Source: Vitrella brassicaformis (Eukaryota > Sar > Vitrellaceae). Taken from it: 64,000 nucleotides of DNA. Under the pieces are notes generated by a model. That model was given only the letters and a program-made list of their open reading frames with translations, had not been told where the DNA came from and searched no databases. Every line of letters starts with the position of its first letter. Position 1 is the stretch's first letter. The stretch lies in NCBI GenBank assembly GCA_001179505.1, contig CDMY01000298.1:57654-121653 (forward strand). Direction: 5' to 3'. The position numbers and the translations under genes were made by a program. Positions 1-12,359 of the stretch are shown piece by piece.

Positions 1-3000
1 TGTGTGTATGTGATGTGTGCAATGCTGGGGCATGCGTGTGACGAATATGAGTGAATGAGTGGGTGGGTGTATGGCATGAGGTGAGTGACTGGGCGGGCTG
101 GGTGAGACTAGCTAGCTGGCCTATCACTGGGTTCAAAACAAAAAGACACTGTACGCTCTCCTCTCTCCCAGCTCTCGCATCGCTTCCCTCCTCTCTCTGC
201 CATCCATTGACTCAAACAACACCAAACAGCTTCGCAACCGGCCAGTCAGACAGACAGACAGACAGTCAAGACCAGTCAGTCAGTGAGTGCGTGAGAAAAA
301 GACCTTACAGACGCTCTCCTCTCCTCCCTGCCCTCGCCTCCCCTCTCCCCGTCTCTCTCGCTTGTTGACAACCGGAAAAAATAGACACACTGACTGATCA
401 CTCGCTTGCTTGCTTGTCGATCCGATCCATCCGTTGCGCCATCCGTCCATGCGTCCATGCGTCACTCAGTTCAGCGCGCATGTGTACGTATGTATGTACG
501 TATGTTGTACTGATATGTATGTATGTGTACGCATACAGCCGACCGTGGGAGTTATGGTATGGATGGCACGCACGCACAGGCGTAGGCAGGGAGGTAGGTG
601 AGCTGAGTGAGTGAGTGCTACTCTGCGGCAGGGATGTAGAGAGGCTACACACGGCAGGCACGCAGGCAGACAGGAGGCAGGCAGGCAGATGCAGACGCAA
701 ACAGACAGGCCATCCATCCATCCATCCATCCAGCCAGCCAGCCAGCCAGCCAAGTAGACATGACACGAGCCACCGCAAGCGAACCAAGAGGTGTGAAGGA
801 ATGGATGTAGCACGAGAGCACGAGAGCATCATACACAGACAGAGAGCCAGACATCCCGGGTGTGAGAGCAAGACCAAGACCGCACACGCCACCGAATGCA
901 GAAGAGACACCACGCCATTCACCACCCACACCCATCCGTCCACATATGTGCGCGTCAGTCATCGAGGGCAGCACATCACTCCACAGCACCGCCAGCCACG
1001 TGTGTAGTGTACGTGTGTATTGTATGTGTACATACCACCCACGATCCAACGAACGAACGAAGAGAGCACCATTCCATCCATCTATCCATCACTCCATCCA
1101 TATCCACGACGCGAGATATATGCATGAGCATGCGCTGTACAAAACACTCACTCCATCCACCACACCACGCTTCGCACACGACACCACCACGCCATGCACG
1201 CACGCAACGCATTGCATCGCACCGCATCCACATAAGTCCTGTCACATCCAGAGTGTGATGATCAGTGTGTGACGGACATCCATCCACCCTCTGACACAGC
1301 ACTCCACACCATACATACGCAGCTATGCATATCACGTTAGTCCAGATCGACCGACCGATCGATCGGTGTGTCGTAGTTCATTCGCTCGCTCTCTTCCTCC
1401 GCTCTTGCACTCGGTGATGGGCGGGCGGGCAGGCAGGCAGGCAGTCATGCCCTTGACTACAAAACTGCTGCTCCGCGATGAAAGCAGAGCAGCAGCTCCG
1501 ATACACACACACATACGTACAGCCCCGTGTAAGTACGAATGAACGCTAGCCAAATAGGTGTATGGTACGCACGCAGACAGGCGGACAGCAGGCACACGTG
1601 AGGGAGTGAGTGAGTGATGAGTGTGTATGAATGGGCCGCAGAGCCACATACAGACAGAGAGAGAGAGAGTTCCATGGACAGAGAGGGAGAGCACGAGAGA
1701 GGGGGAGACCGACACCAGACAAGCAGAGAGAGATGTACCCAATCCATCCATCCATCGATGAATCCACCGAAGGCCAGTCCGCGTGTAGCCACCACCATGC
1801 CACGTATCCATCCATCCATGCACTCAGCCGCTTTCTACCCACCACGTAATGACGCTTCCATTATGTAGAGGGAGGAGGTACGAAGGTCAAAACTGTGGCT
1901 GGCTGGCATCATGAGTGATGTCGTGTGTACGTACATACTCATATACATACATACATGCTCGCATACACAACACAGCGATGGATCGATGGTTGTTTGTGGG
2001 TGCAGTGAGTGAGTGAGTGAGTCACGTGACTTGACTTGACTGACTGACTGACTGGCGAACAGAACCATCCATCCACTCATGCATGCCATGCAGCAGGGCA
2101 CGAGACGAAGGCGAGTGACACGGAGACGAGAGCAGCTACGCGAGACGGCAGGCTGTACACAAGTGGGTGGGTGGACGAATGGACAGGCAAGAACGGGTGT
2201 ATGTGTGTACGCATGGAATCACAGTGAGTGAGTGAGTGAGTGTAGCCACACTACGCATGGAGCAAGCGTGTCTGTCTTGCGCGTCTAAGCAGAGGACCGG
2301 CCGCGTCGTTCGTCGCCGAGCCAGCCGAGCCGACAGAAGCACCTCCGTTCTCGCCTGCCCGTCAGCCCGCCCCATTGAAAACGGAAAAAGTGAGCAGCAA
2401 GCGCCCGTACGGTCTGTCTGTGTGCCTCCCTGTCTGTCTGTCTGTCTGTCTGTCTGTCAGGTTAGAAGATCATACGCGTGGCGAATATCGATCGATCCAC
2501 CACTTCACTTGACGTGTAAGCCATCCATCACCCAGCCAGTCCGCCCGCACCCATTCACTCATCTGATGAGATGTCATCCACTGCACTGCACGATAGCACT
2601 GCATCGATCGCATCATCGCATTCTCGCATTATTCAGCTCCGTTCAGCTGGCTTGGGGATACCAACAGACGAAGGAATGAACACCACCACCACCACCACGC
2701 CGCACGAACAACAAAATCTGTCTCGTGTGTCGTATTGAGTTGCCTTCCCATCCATCCATCCACAGCGAGCAAGCACATCCATCCATCCACTGGCTGACGC
2801 AAACAAAACGATACACGCCGTGTCATTCATGACCCACCCCATCCGGCCCTCCCTCCCCTGGCTGGCTGTCCCTTTACATAGGTACATACACAGTGACGTC
2901 ACTCACAATCACAGCTATCCACTTATCCATCCATCCATCCGTGCACACTACATATGTGAGCAGGGGAAAATCTCGCCAATCGCTCGCCAACGGTCGCTCG

Positions 3001-3945
3001 CTTGCTCGCACAACACGTCACGTACAACCAAACATACACCCACCCACCCACACGCTATGCAAACAGCCAGACAGGCAAAGGAGTGAGTGGCGGTCTTCGG
3101 TCAGTCCATCCATGTACCCACCAGACGCACGGACGCACGGCAGCAAGTGAGCGATGGATTGTGTTTGTGTTTGGTGCGATTGGCGGCATGTTTTCTTCCT
3201 TCCTTCGACAGACATCTCACACAGCGTCTGCATCCATCTACCGACCTGCACAAGAGCGGAGCGAAGTTAGTCAGTGAGGTAAAGTACGAGGCGGGACAAG
3301 ACGAGGGAGAGGGCGCACCAACCAATAGATGGGTCATAGAAACGAGAAAAGGGCAAGTGAGTGAGTGAGGAGGTAGAAGGTAAGGCAAGCCGCAGCCTCT
3401 CTCTCTCTCGTCAGTAGCGTAGGTATCGATCTATCCAATCCACCAATGGGAGGGGAGCATCCATCCATCCATCCATTCATCCAGGCATACGTGTTGGTTA
3501 TCGTACAGACACTATCCTACAAACAGACGGTCCGTCCTCCTTCCCATCCACGGTCGGCCGACCGATGAGGCAGCCAGCCAGCCAATTTAAAACATCACCG
3601 TAACCCAAATACTGTCTTGTCTGTCGTAGTCGATGGATGCTCCATCCAGCCCTCCTTCCTCCCTCCGAGCAATGCACTCCATCCATGCATCCATCCATCC
3701 ATGCCATTGCACCCGTCGCACCACATTAGCAGTCCAGTTGGCCATAGCAAACAACCCACTGATTGCATCCACCATCCATCCATCCACCACGAGCATACAA
3801 TCCACCAACAAACACCCGCCCCGCACCGCCCCATCCCACCCCCACATACCTACGTAACGTAACTTACGGCCTTTCTTCGTTCGTTCCTTCCTAGCCTGCC
3901 TGTCTATCTATGTATGTGTGTTGCATGGTGTACGATGTGGTCACT
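1..3945. other. repeat-rich spacer, no gene seen
   Basis: No reading frame here has the mix of splice borders, phase continuity and protein-like composition seen in the genes downstream. The stretch is dominated by degenerate tetranucleotide runs, for example CATC/GATG runs near 715, 1741, 2747, 3461 and 3676, GTGA runs near 2008 and 2225, and GTCT/GACA runs near 245 and 2435. Open frames on both strands are made of repeated His-Pro-Ser or Trp-Met-Asp-Gly, which is what these repeats encode by chance. It could hold untranslated sequence or regulatory DNA of the gene ending at 3946, but I see no defined element. Confidence 0.6.
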
Positions 3946-6881
3946 TCACTGAGGTCTGATCTGTGTGCCCCCATAGGGATACGCATAGGCATTGGGATTG
4001 TACGCACCTGGTGCCGGGTAGCCGCCCGGCGCGCCGCCAGCCGCCGCAGGCATGCCCGCCATCTGCTGCGCCATCATGTGCTGTGCCGGCATGCCCATCA
4101 TGGGGCCCGGGTGGCCCATGGCGGCCTGGGGAGGGCCGCCCATGGCCGCGGGGGCGGGCGTCATGGTCTGGGCCAGGGGCGCCACCGTGGGCATCGTGCC
4201 CGCCGCATGCTGCTCCTCGCCCTTCTTGATCTGCACCTTCAAACGCTTCCCACCTGACACACATGGCGCACACACAGATAGGGAGTCGGCAATGGTCATT
4301 TGTGTGTTCGTGTAACGGTTGTTGGCTGGTTGGATTGTACCTCCGACTTGGAAGCCGTTCATGGCCTGCACGGCGTTGACGGCGCACTGGACCTGGTCGA
4401 AACTCACGAAGCCGAACCCACGATTGCGACCCGTAGCCTTGTCAGTAGCGATACGAGCACTGACACACGGTACAGACACACATCGATGTGGGAGACTGTG
4501 GTGTGTGGTGGTTGTGCGTCTCTCCGTTTCAGGTACCTGATGATGCGGCCATACTGGTTGAAGTGGTGCTGCAGGTCAGTCTCGGTCCACTCATTCGGGA
4601 CCTGCACTCACAGCCGGTGACACAACGTGTATTGTGTACTGTTTGTGTAAGTGACACAAGGAGAGGAAGCGCCTTTGGCATATGGCCGTACATGGAATAT
4701 GAAGATATTGGCCCCTGCACACGAATCGCACACGAGCCATGTCCATATGCTGCCCTGACAATCATTTCGCCCATGATGGTGTGTGTTGTGGCGTACCAGG
4801 GGGTCCGTGCGATTGGTTTCCAGCCGACGCCATGCCCCCCATCCCAGCCCCCATGCCACCAGCCATCTGCCCCCAACACATGATACGGACACCCACATCG
4901 CATCAGATGTGGTTGTGTAGGTGAAGGTGCATCCATCCGAGTGTGTGTGCGTCCTAACCGGAGGCTCAGGTCTGTCCATCTCGGGGGGTCGGTCCCACTG
5001 TGTGGTGCCCGTGAGGCTGTTGTAGTAGTAGGGCCGGTTGTCGGTCGTGAAGTACTCCGTCCAGTTGCCCTTCTGAGTGGGGCCGGGAGGAGTGCCGCCA
5101 CCCATGCCGCCACCCATTTGCTGATCATCACCGCAGGCACACACGGTGGGTAACCATCAGTGTGTGTGTGTGTGTCTGTGTGTGTGTGGCGGTGTGGCCT
5201 ACCGGCTGGTTGTACTGGTCAGTGGGGCTGCCGCCCATCACCTGACCACCGCCCTGAGCCTTGCGGTTCTCAGCTGACAAACCACCAAACACAGGTCAGA
5301 TACATGTTATGGCTGGGTCGCTGGCTGCATGTGGGCGGGGAGGGGAGCGTGTGTCGTGTGCTTACCGAATCTGACTTCGATGGGTTTGTTGTGGCCGGGC
5401 ATGGTGAACTTTTGGTTGAGGTTGTTGATGGCGTAGAAGGCCTGCTCCTTGTACGCAAACTTGACAAACGCACAACCTGTATACACACCACACCACACCA
5501 CACACGTGCAGTGCAGACATGGGTTGGGTGTGTGTGTCGTGTCCCCTCTCACTCACTCACCTCGCGACTCTTTCCGCTCGTCGCGCATGATGAAGACCTC
5601 ATCCACCATACCGAAGGGCGCAAACACGTTACGAATGTCATCCTGATCAATCAGAACCGACGTCACACGCACATGAGGGTGTGTTTGTGTGTGTGCTGCC
5701 TGCCCTGCCCTGCCGTGTGTACCTCCGAGCATGTCTTGGGGAGGCTTCCCACGAACAGTTTGGCCTGGTCGACGCCCGGCTGACAACTGCCGTCGGTCGG
5801 TAAACCTACACACACATACACACAGAGACCAACCGCCACGAGTGAGTTGGCCCCCCCCCTCCCCCCACACATGCAGTCAGGTGTCTGTCAGGTTTTCGTG
5901 CCCCTGTCTGCCGCCAAGTGTATGTGTGTGTGCTGTCTGCCCTGCCCGGGTCTGTGTGTCTTGTCTTGTCTGGTTGCGTGTGATGTGTAGTGTGTGGTTG
6001 AGTGTAGTGTCTGTGTAGTTCAGGTTGCTTACCCATACCCAATCGTTCGTTCTCCCCCGTAGCGTACTTGACAGTCAACGGACCCATCGACTGTCATGAC
6101 ACCAACACACACACACGCACGAGTGCCAGTGATATACACTGTCGCGTGTTGTGCATTACGCACCTGGTCGAGCACTTTGGTGTTGTTGAGGGCCCGGATA
6201 GCCGCGTCGGCCTTGGTGAGTGACGTCATGCGGATAAACGCACACCCTGCAATGCCACACAACACACCAAACACGACACGACACACAACACAGATGCACT
6301 CCCCGTGTCTCTCACTCGGTCACTGGCACGTCTATGAGCTGATCTATCTCATTTCAGCTGATCTCCCTCCCTCCCTCTCTCCCTCACTCCCTCACCCTTG
6401 TGCGTGTGTGATTCGCGGTCGCGAATGATGGCGCAGTCGGTGACGGGACCGAACTCCTCGAAGATTGGCTTGAGGGTGTTCTCGTCGTATGTGCGCGGCA
6501 CACGCCCCACGAACAGCTTGACCTCGACGGGCGGGATCTGCCCAGGCCCGCCGCCCATCTGCTGTGGCTGTTGCTGTTGCTGAGGCTGCATGCCACCAAC
6601 ACCCCCTCCCCCGACACCGACCTGCTGTTGCTGCTGCTGGGGAGCCATCTGCGCCTGTGCCTGCTGCATAGCGGCCATCTGGCTCTGTGCTTGCTGCGTG
6701 GCCTGCTGCGAGTAGACGGCCTCAGGCGGCTGGCCGTTGGGCATCATCGAGGCCTGAGGCTGCCCGTAGGGGTGACCAGAAGGATTCAACTCTGACCGCA
6801 CCACACACACAGGGCCACAGAGGGATGGGGAGGGGCGGGAGACATGCGATTGGGCGTCTGCTTACCACCGTCGAGTGACAT
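3946..6881 (-). CDS. CELF/Bruno-like RNA-binding protein with three RRMs and a WW domain
   Basis: Fourteen exons close in phase to 548 residues: 6881-6866, 6791-6396, 6246-6164, 6090-6033, 5805-5723, 5642-5561, 5476-5366, 5273-5203, 5120-4959, 4866-4797, 4714-4692, 4601-4537, 4459-4341, 4253-3946. RRM1 (about 96-180) shows KLFVGRVPR and GCAFIRMTS. RRM2 (about 199-276) shows KLFVGSLPK and GCAFVKFAY. RRM3 (about 379-454) shows GFGFVSFDQ. This 2+1 RRM layout is typical of CELF/Bruno proteins, which bind GU-rich RNA and act in splicing, translation and decay. Residues 317-345 form a WW domain with both tryptophans (NWTEYF and QWDRPP), a proline-peptide binding module not found in animal CELFs. 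The N-terminus is Gln-rich and the C-terminus is Met/Pro/Gly/Ala-rich. The start is set by a 16-nt first exon whose phase fits the long second exon. Family call is firm; the partner of the WW domain is unknown. Confidence 0.92.
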
Positions 6882-7133
6882 AACAACCCAGGTTCACTCA
6901 CGAACAGCGACGAATCAACACACCAGCTACGCCACCACAACCATCCACATGCACAAAAGGAGAGGAAAGCAAACAAACCCACACTCACAGCTAAGCTCGC
7001 AGACCCTCGCTGCTAGCTCAAGCTCGCAAATGAGGCAAGCCCCCACATCTCGCTGCATTCCGCGGCCGCAAAGCTATTCGCTCTCCGCGTGAATCACTAG
7101 CTCCTCCGAGATCCGCTTTTTTCTTGTGCGGTG

Positions 7134-10100
7134 ATGGCCGCAGCCGCAGCAGCCGCATCTGCCTCGACTGATGCATCGCCAAGGACAGGGCTGCTGGCGC
7201 AAGTATGGTGCAGCCTGTCAGATGAATGCCTGCTGAGCGTCCTCGGCTTCGCAGCATGGCCCGAGCTCTCGGCGATGCGACAAGTCAACCATCACGCCAG
7301 GAAGCTGGCAATCAAGATGGGCGAGCCGGAGCCGATGGAGTGGCGGTCATGCCTGTCGCAGACCAACGACGCAGACGGTGAGCGGGGCGGGAGGGAGGTC
7401 GGGNNNNNNNNNNNNNNNNNNNNNNNNNNNNNNNNNNNNNNNNNNNNNNNNNNNNNNNNNNNNNNNNNNNNNNNNNNNNNNNNNNNNNNNNNNNNNNNNN
7501 NNNNNNNNNNNNNNNNNNNNNNNNNNNNNNNNNNNNNNNNNNNNNNNNNNNNNNNNNNNNNNNNNNNNNNNNNNNNNNNNNNNNNNNNNNNNNNNNNNNN
7601 NNNNNNNNNNNNNNNNNNNNNNNNNNNNNNNNNNNNNNNNNNNNNNNNNNNNNNNNNNNNNNNNNNNNNNNNNNNNNNNNNNNNNNNNNNNNNNNNNNNN
7701 NNNAGGTGCAGTGCAGTGCAGTGGATGGAAGAAGCTCTTTCAGCCGGGGCATTGGTCGGGAGTGTTGACAAATGGCTGTATGGGGGAGCGATAGAGAGAG
7801 AGGCGGTCAGGCAGATCAGGCAGATCAGGCAGATCCATTCGAGGCTGGCTGGTGTACTGGAGGTCTCGCTGCATCAGCCCACCCTTGCCCTTGCCGCCAC
7901 AATGGACGTCTCGCGTTTGTTTCTGTGTGTGTGCTGCAGGTGTTGCGTCTGAGGTGGCTCCATTCTTGCTCTCCCGGTGGCGGCCCACATCTGCCCTCAT
8001 CGTGTGCAAACAGAGGAGAGGAAACGACCTACAGGGTGAGCAGAAAGGTGGGGCGCCAGGCTGTTCACATCGAGCACACTTGTGCATCTGCTGACTTGTC
8101 AGAGTTTGGCAAGAACCTCGCAGAGGCGCTGATGGCAATGGAGTTGATTCCTCGTGGCACTTTCGTCGGGATCGCGACAGCCCATGGCATCATCGGCAGA
8201 TTGCCAGGTGGGCGGGGCGGGGCGGGCAGCAGCACCACCACACATGCCAAGCGTCCGTCTGCCACGAGCACATGTATTTGCGAATCGTCGTCGTGTGTCA
8301 GATTCGGACCGCACATGTGTGGAGATGGATCAGCGAGCGAGGCCACCGCGTCCTGACCCCGGCACGCTCATCGTCACCTTCGCAGATGCAACTGGGTAGC
8401 CCAACGACAGCAGACATTATTCGGAGCATGGCCGATGGATCTCTTTGTGTGCCAAAAACTTGTGTGTCAGTCGTTTGGTCGATGAAGCAACCTTTCGGCA
8501 GGCACCGGATGAGTCGGACCTCCCGCTCGACCAGCGAGTGGGCTGCCTCACAGTGATGGAACTAAACCCTCAACAGGTAAGCTGAAGCTGACCAACGCCC
8601 GAGTCAACACGTCACCCCAGCCACCCTCCCTCTCTGATTGCTGTTGTTGTGTGTGCTGCAGGACAACCCAGTCGGGACGTTTGGTGGTTTAGTAGACGAC
8701 GCGGGCATCTACGACCACACCACGCAGGCCGTCGTCACCGGCGGCGACTTCGACTTGATCCTCTACGAGTGGTGGCGCACACCAGCCGCCCTCCGCACAG
8801 CGCAACACATCCTGGCGCAGCAGGAGGCCCTCAGGCGCCAGAAGCAGAAGGATGGCGACGCAGAGGCAGCACAGACCAAGGGTCTGCGACGGTCGCCGCG
8901 CAACCACGGCAACAAGAGCTCAGGCCAAGGTGAGTGTGTGTGTGAGTGCGTGTAACACAGCGCTTGTGATGTGGCTGTGTGACGTATGCAGCGGATGGGG
9001 GCAGCGGCGGCTCCCAGCTCGTCGATGAGTACGACCCGTGGCACTATGCGAGGAGGGAGCCGGACGACAGACCGGCGACTCTTCACCGGCGAGCGGCACT
9101 CGAGCAGTGGCGGTCAGAGAGGAAGAAGGGCCACACAGACGAGCCTGCCCCTGTGCTGCCCTCCCTTACGCTCAACGGACCCACCCCTCCAGGGTCCCTC
9201 TGCACACTGACCATCCAGAACAGCGACATCAGATCACAGGTAGGTAGTGCGACAGACAGACAGACAGACAGATGGACGAGCTACTGTCTGTCGGTTTACT
9301 CATCACGTGTGTGTGTGCAGCACCGTCGAGAGACCGAGGATCAGATGAAGGAGGTGGTGAGGGCTCAGGAGGCCATCGCCGCATCGGCAAAGGAGCCCAC
9401 CGACGAGCAGCCCGATCCATCGTCTTCAGCAGCAGCAGCTGCTGCTGGTGCTGGTGCCGCTGCACATCCCTCCAGCAGTGCCGATGGTGCCGGTCGCAGT
9501 GTGCCGCCTCCGCGGCCGAAGGGTGCGTTTCTCTGTGCATGCAACGCCAGAGGTGAGAAGAGAGGGCGGTGGTGCATGGTGCGACGGGAAGGAAGCTTGT
9601 GTGCGTGGGGTAAGTGAGGTGTTGATCGATCCTTGTGTGAATGCAGGCACCGGTTGGTACGGGCCCCGCACCTCCAATGTGGAGGCGCTGATGGCCGTTG
9701 ACATTTTCGGCAAAGTCGGGAAGAAGTTCCAAGTGGCCGGCTTCTTCTGCAATGGTAACCAAGTCACAGTCACAGCACCACACACATTTGTGCCGTGTTC
9801 GTTCGCCTTTGTGCTGTGCAGGCGAGCTGGGCCCTCAGCGACCCGGCGGCGACTCAGACGAGGACGATGTCGACAGCGAAGGCTCAGACGAGTCAGACCT
9901 CCACCCGCTGGCTCCTGTTCCGCTGCCATCGGGAGAGGTGTCCGAGAGGGTCAAGTCCCTCATCGCCCAGGTCAAGGGGGAGGCGGCCCACCTCTCACAG
10001 GAGGAGCTCAAGGAGGATCCGGACGGAGAGACGGCCCAGCGTGACGACAAAGACAAGGAGGAGATGCCTGAAGCGGCACCAGCAGCAGCAGCAGCAGCTG

Positions 10101-10488
10101 CGGCTGCCGCTGCTGCTGTCGATTGCGGTGGGGGTGGTGCTGATGTCGACATGGCCGACGACGATCCAGCAGTGGTCGACGAGGAGAACAAAAAAGAGAA
10201 GAACAGCGAGGACGCGGCCATGGAGGAGGAGAGCATCTTCGACGGCTATGTCGGCGTCAACGAGACCCTCACCCTGCCATCCACCCTCCGAGCAGCCAGC
10301 AGGGTGAGCACACACAAGCTGAATAAAACCCTGTGCACCATCGATGAGTGGTTCTTTGTGTGTTGTGTGTGGTCATGTGACCACTGTGACGTCAGCGACC
10401 TTCCCGGCCTTTCGGCTTCACGACCATCCTGGCGGTCTTGTCGAGCGTCCCCCCGCACCCCGAGCTGTCGCAGTACATGAGTGGATGA
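7134..10488 (+). CDS. unknown protein with F-box-like N-terminus and acidic C-terminal half
   Basis: Eleven exons join in phase: 7134-7377, 7940-8035, 8103-8207, 8302-8395, 8471-8576, 8662-8929, 8992-9239, 9321-9522, 9647-9754, 9822-10303, 10396-10488. After an Ala-rich start, residues about 20-60 (LSDECLLSVLGFAAWPEL and RQVNHHARKLA) look like a weak F-box or other helical adaptor motif. The middle holds ordered segments such as GIYDHTTQAVVTGGDFDLIL and DEYDPWHYARREP. The C-terminal half is acidic and Ser/Ala-rich (GGDSDEDDVDSEGSDESD, then a polyalanine run). I do not recognise a family. The first intron is 562 bp because of the 300-N gap; every other intron is 62-125 bp. The ATG at 7134 is preceded in frame by a GTG, which I do not use. 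If the F-box reading is right, a role as an SCF ubiquitin-ligase substrate adaptor is possible, but that is inference. Confidence 0.75.
7404..7703. other. assembly gap of 300 N
   Basis: Exactly 300 undetermined bases. The gap lies inside the proposed first intron (7378-7939) of the gene starting at 7134. The flanking exons join in phase across it, so no exon needs to be hidden here, but one cannot be excluded. Confidence 0.98.
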
Positions 10489-12175
10489 GATGATAGCAAA
10501 CAGCGAGCCGCGTCAGGAAGGGTCTTTTCGCACTTGAATCACCCTTGGCGACTTTTCCTTCCCCTGGGTGGGCATGTTCGTGCGCGGCTCGTGACGGTGT
10601 CGTCGTCGGTCCTTCGACGCCCTCACTCGTTGTTTGGTATGAGCATGACGACCCAAGGGAAGGACCCGCAAGGGACAGAAACGGTGCACACACGCATCTT
10701 GTTGTGGTACTGCGATGCATGAGTGGATAAGCGCGACTGGAGGGGGTGGCCAGGGTGGCTGGCTGGCCACCAAGAAGTGTGTCGCTGGCAGCTAAGTCAG
10801 TGTGAGTGGATAACAGCAGTGGCATCCGTTGCGTAAGGCAGGCGGAGTTGGCTTTTTTTGCCTCGTCTGACTAACTTGATTGACCGTCGGCAGTACTGTC
10901 TTTGACAATTGCGTGCCTCATCAAGTACCGACCGTCTTCGTTGGTTGACCTTGACTGTCTCTTGCTCTCGGGGTGATTCTTGGGCTTGTCGTGATGTTGG
11001 TGCGTCATGCCTGGACTGCGCACGACCCACCATCCTGAGGGAAAGGGACAGAATCGCCCCAGGGCAGAGGTGCGTTCGATGGGCGGGTGAGGTGCACCAC
11101 ATCGCTGCCCGCCACGTGGTGGATCCTTTCGATGGTGAGTGTATTGGATGGAGGTATGTGCGTAACTGACAACTGCCTGCGTCGCTTGGACCGGTCTCTG
11201 TCCACCCATCACACACACCGACAGACACCGACGCATCGCATGCATCAGATACACTCAGTCTTGTCTCCCTCGGTGTCTCTCTCTGTCACTCACTCCCCTC
11301 CCGCGCCCCTGGTTCTCATCCACCATCCATCTCTGCAGCGAATCATCACAATTGAAGACATCTCCAGTGACACGCACAACAATCCTGTCCGATTGGCCTT
11401 TGCCCCCCTGGCTGGGGTTTGTGTGTGTCACTGAGCAGTCCATAAACAGAGGACGACGACACGAACGCTCAGACGGCCACGTCAACAGACAGCGGGTTCT
11501 TTTCATTGACGAGTGAGTGGGGCTGTGCGGCGGCATCTCTGTGCGTGGCGGGAGGGGCCGGGCGTCTCAGTCGGCCCATTTGTGTGTGTGAGCAATTGAC
11601 TAGGTGAGCTCAGTCGGTCACTTGAAGCTTTGGCTGGGGGGCTCTCTCGGTCTGCACAATGACTTCACTCGATGCCTGCAGGTCCGCCACCCGCGGCACA
11701 CACATAGACAGACACGGTCCACCACACAATCACTGAGCATGGCCAGTGAGTCAGCCAGGCAGCCACACGCAGTCGCACATCGGCCGGAGCAGCACATCAA
11801 AATCGGCCAGCAGGCAGGCAGCCGGCTATGAGGACGGGCGGATATCTCCTCATGGGAGAGCTGCCTGCCTGCCTGCTGGAGGGAGAGCCCCACAGAGAAG
11901 ATGGACGCACGGGCAAAAAGGCCAAGCCATAGACCGACAGAACTGACGCACCCATCAGAGGCACGCCAGCGAGCCATACAGCCATCTGGTCACACACACA
12001 CACAGCCATTCGGTCACTCATCGGCCACTCTGTCTGTCTGTCTACAGAGTGAGAGGTATGCGATGTCTCTTGAGCACACACAGGTCGGCTACAGACATGA
12101 CGACAGCCGGCTTCCGCTCTCCTCCTCAGCTACGCCACCCTCACCTGTCGAATGCACAGGAGACACACACACGGG
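10489..12175. other. spacer with possible coding fragments
   Basis: No complete gene was found. Two plus-strand stretches look more protein-like than their surroundings. About 11029-11132 reads RERDRIAPGQRCVRWAGEV and ends at a good donor (GTGAGTGT at 11133). 11339-11420 follows a pyrimidine-rich acceptor and reads RIITIEDISSDTHNNPVRLA. Their phases do not join (phase 1 into phase 0), so they are either parts of a gene with another exon or decayed remnants. The rest is pyrimidine/CAGC/TGTC repeat. Confidence 0.35.
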
Positions 12176-12325
12176 TCATGCAGGCCAGCTGGAGGACCTC
12201 TTTGATATGTGGGACTGTGTACATCCGCCGCCCTCATCCACATCGTCACTCTCATCACCATCACTGTCGGAATCTGCAGACCACACACAGAGAGAGAATG
12301 CACGTCATCCATCCATCCATCCATC

Positions 12326-12359
<34 letters not shown>

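Noticed and set aside
1-3945. Numerous 60-180 residue open frames on both strands
   Set aside because: They consist of residues encoded by CATC/GATG and TGTC repeats in every frame, lack splice logic and have no domain features.
7131-7133. GTG start just before the ATG at 7134
   Set aside because: Nuclear genes in this style start at ATG; the ATG at 7134 follows directly and needs no unusual start.
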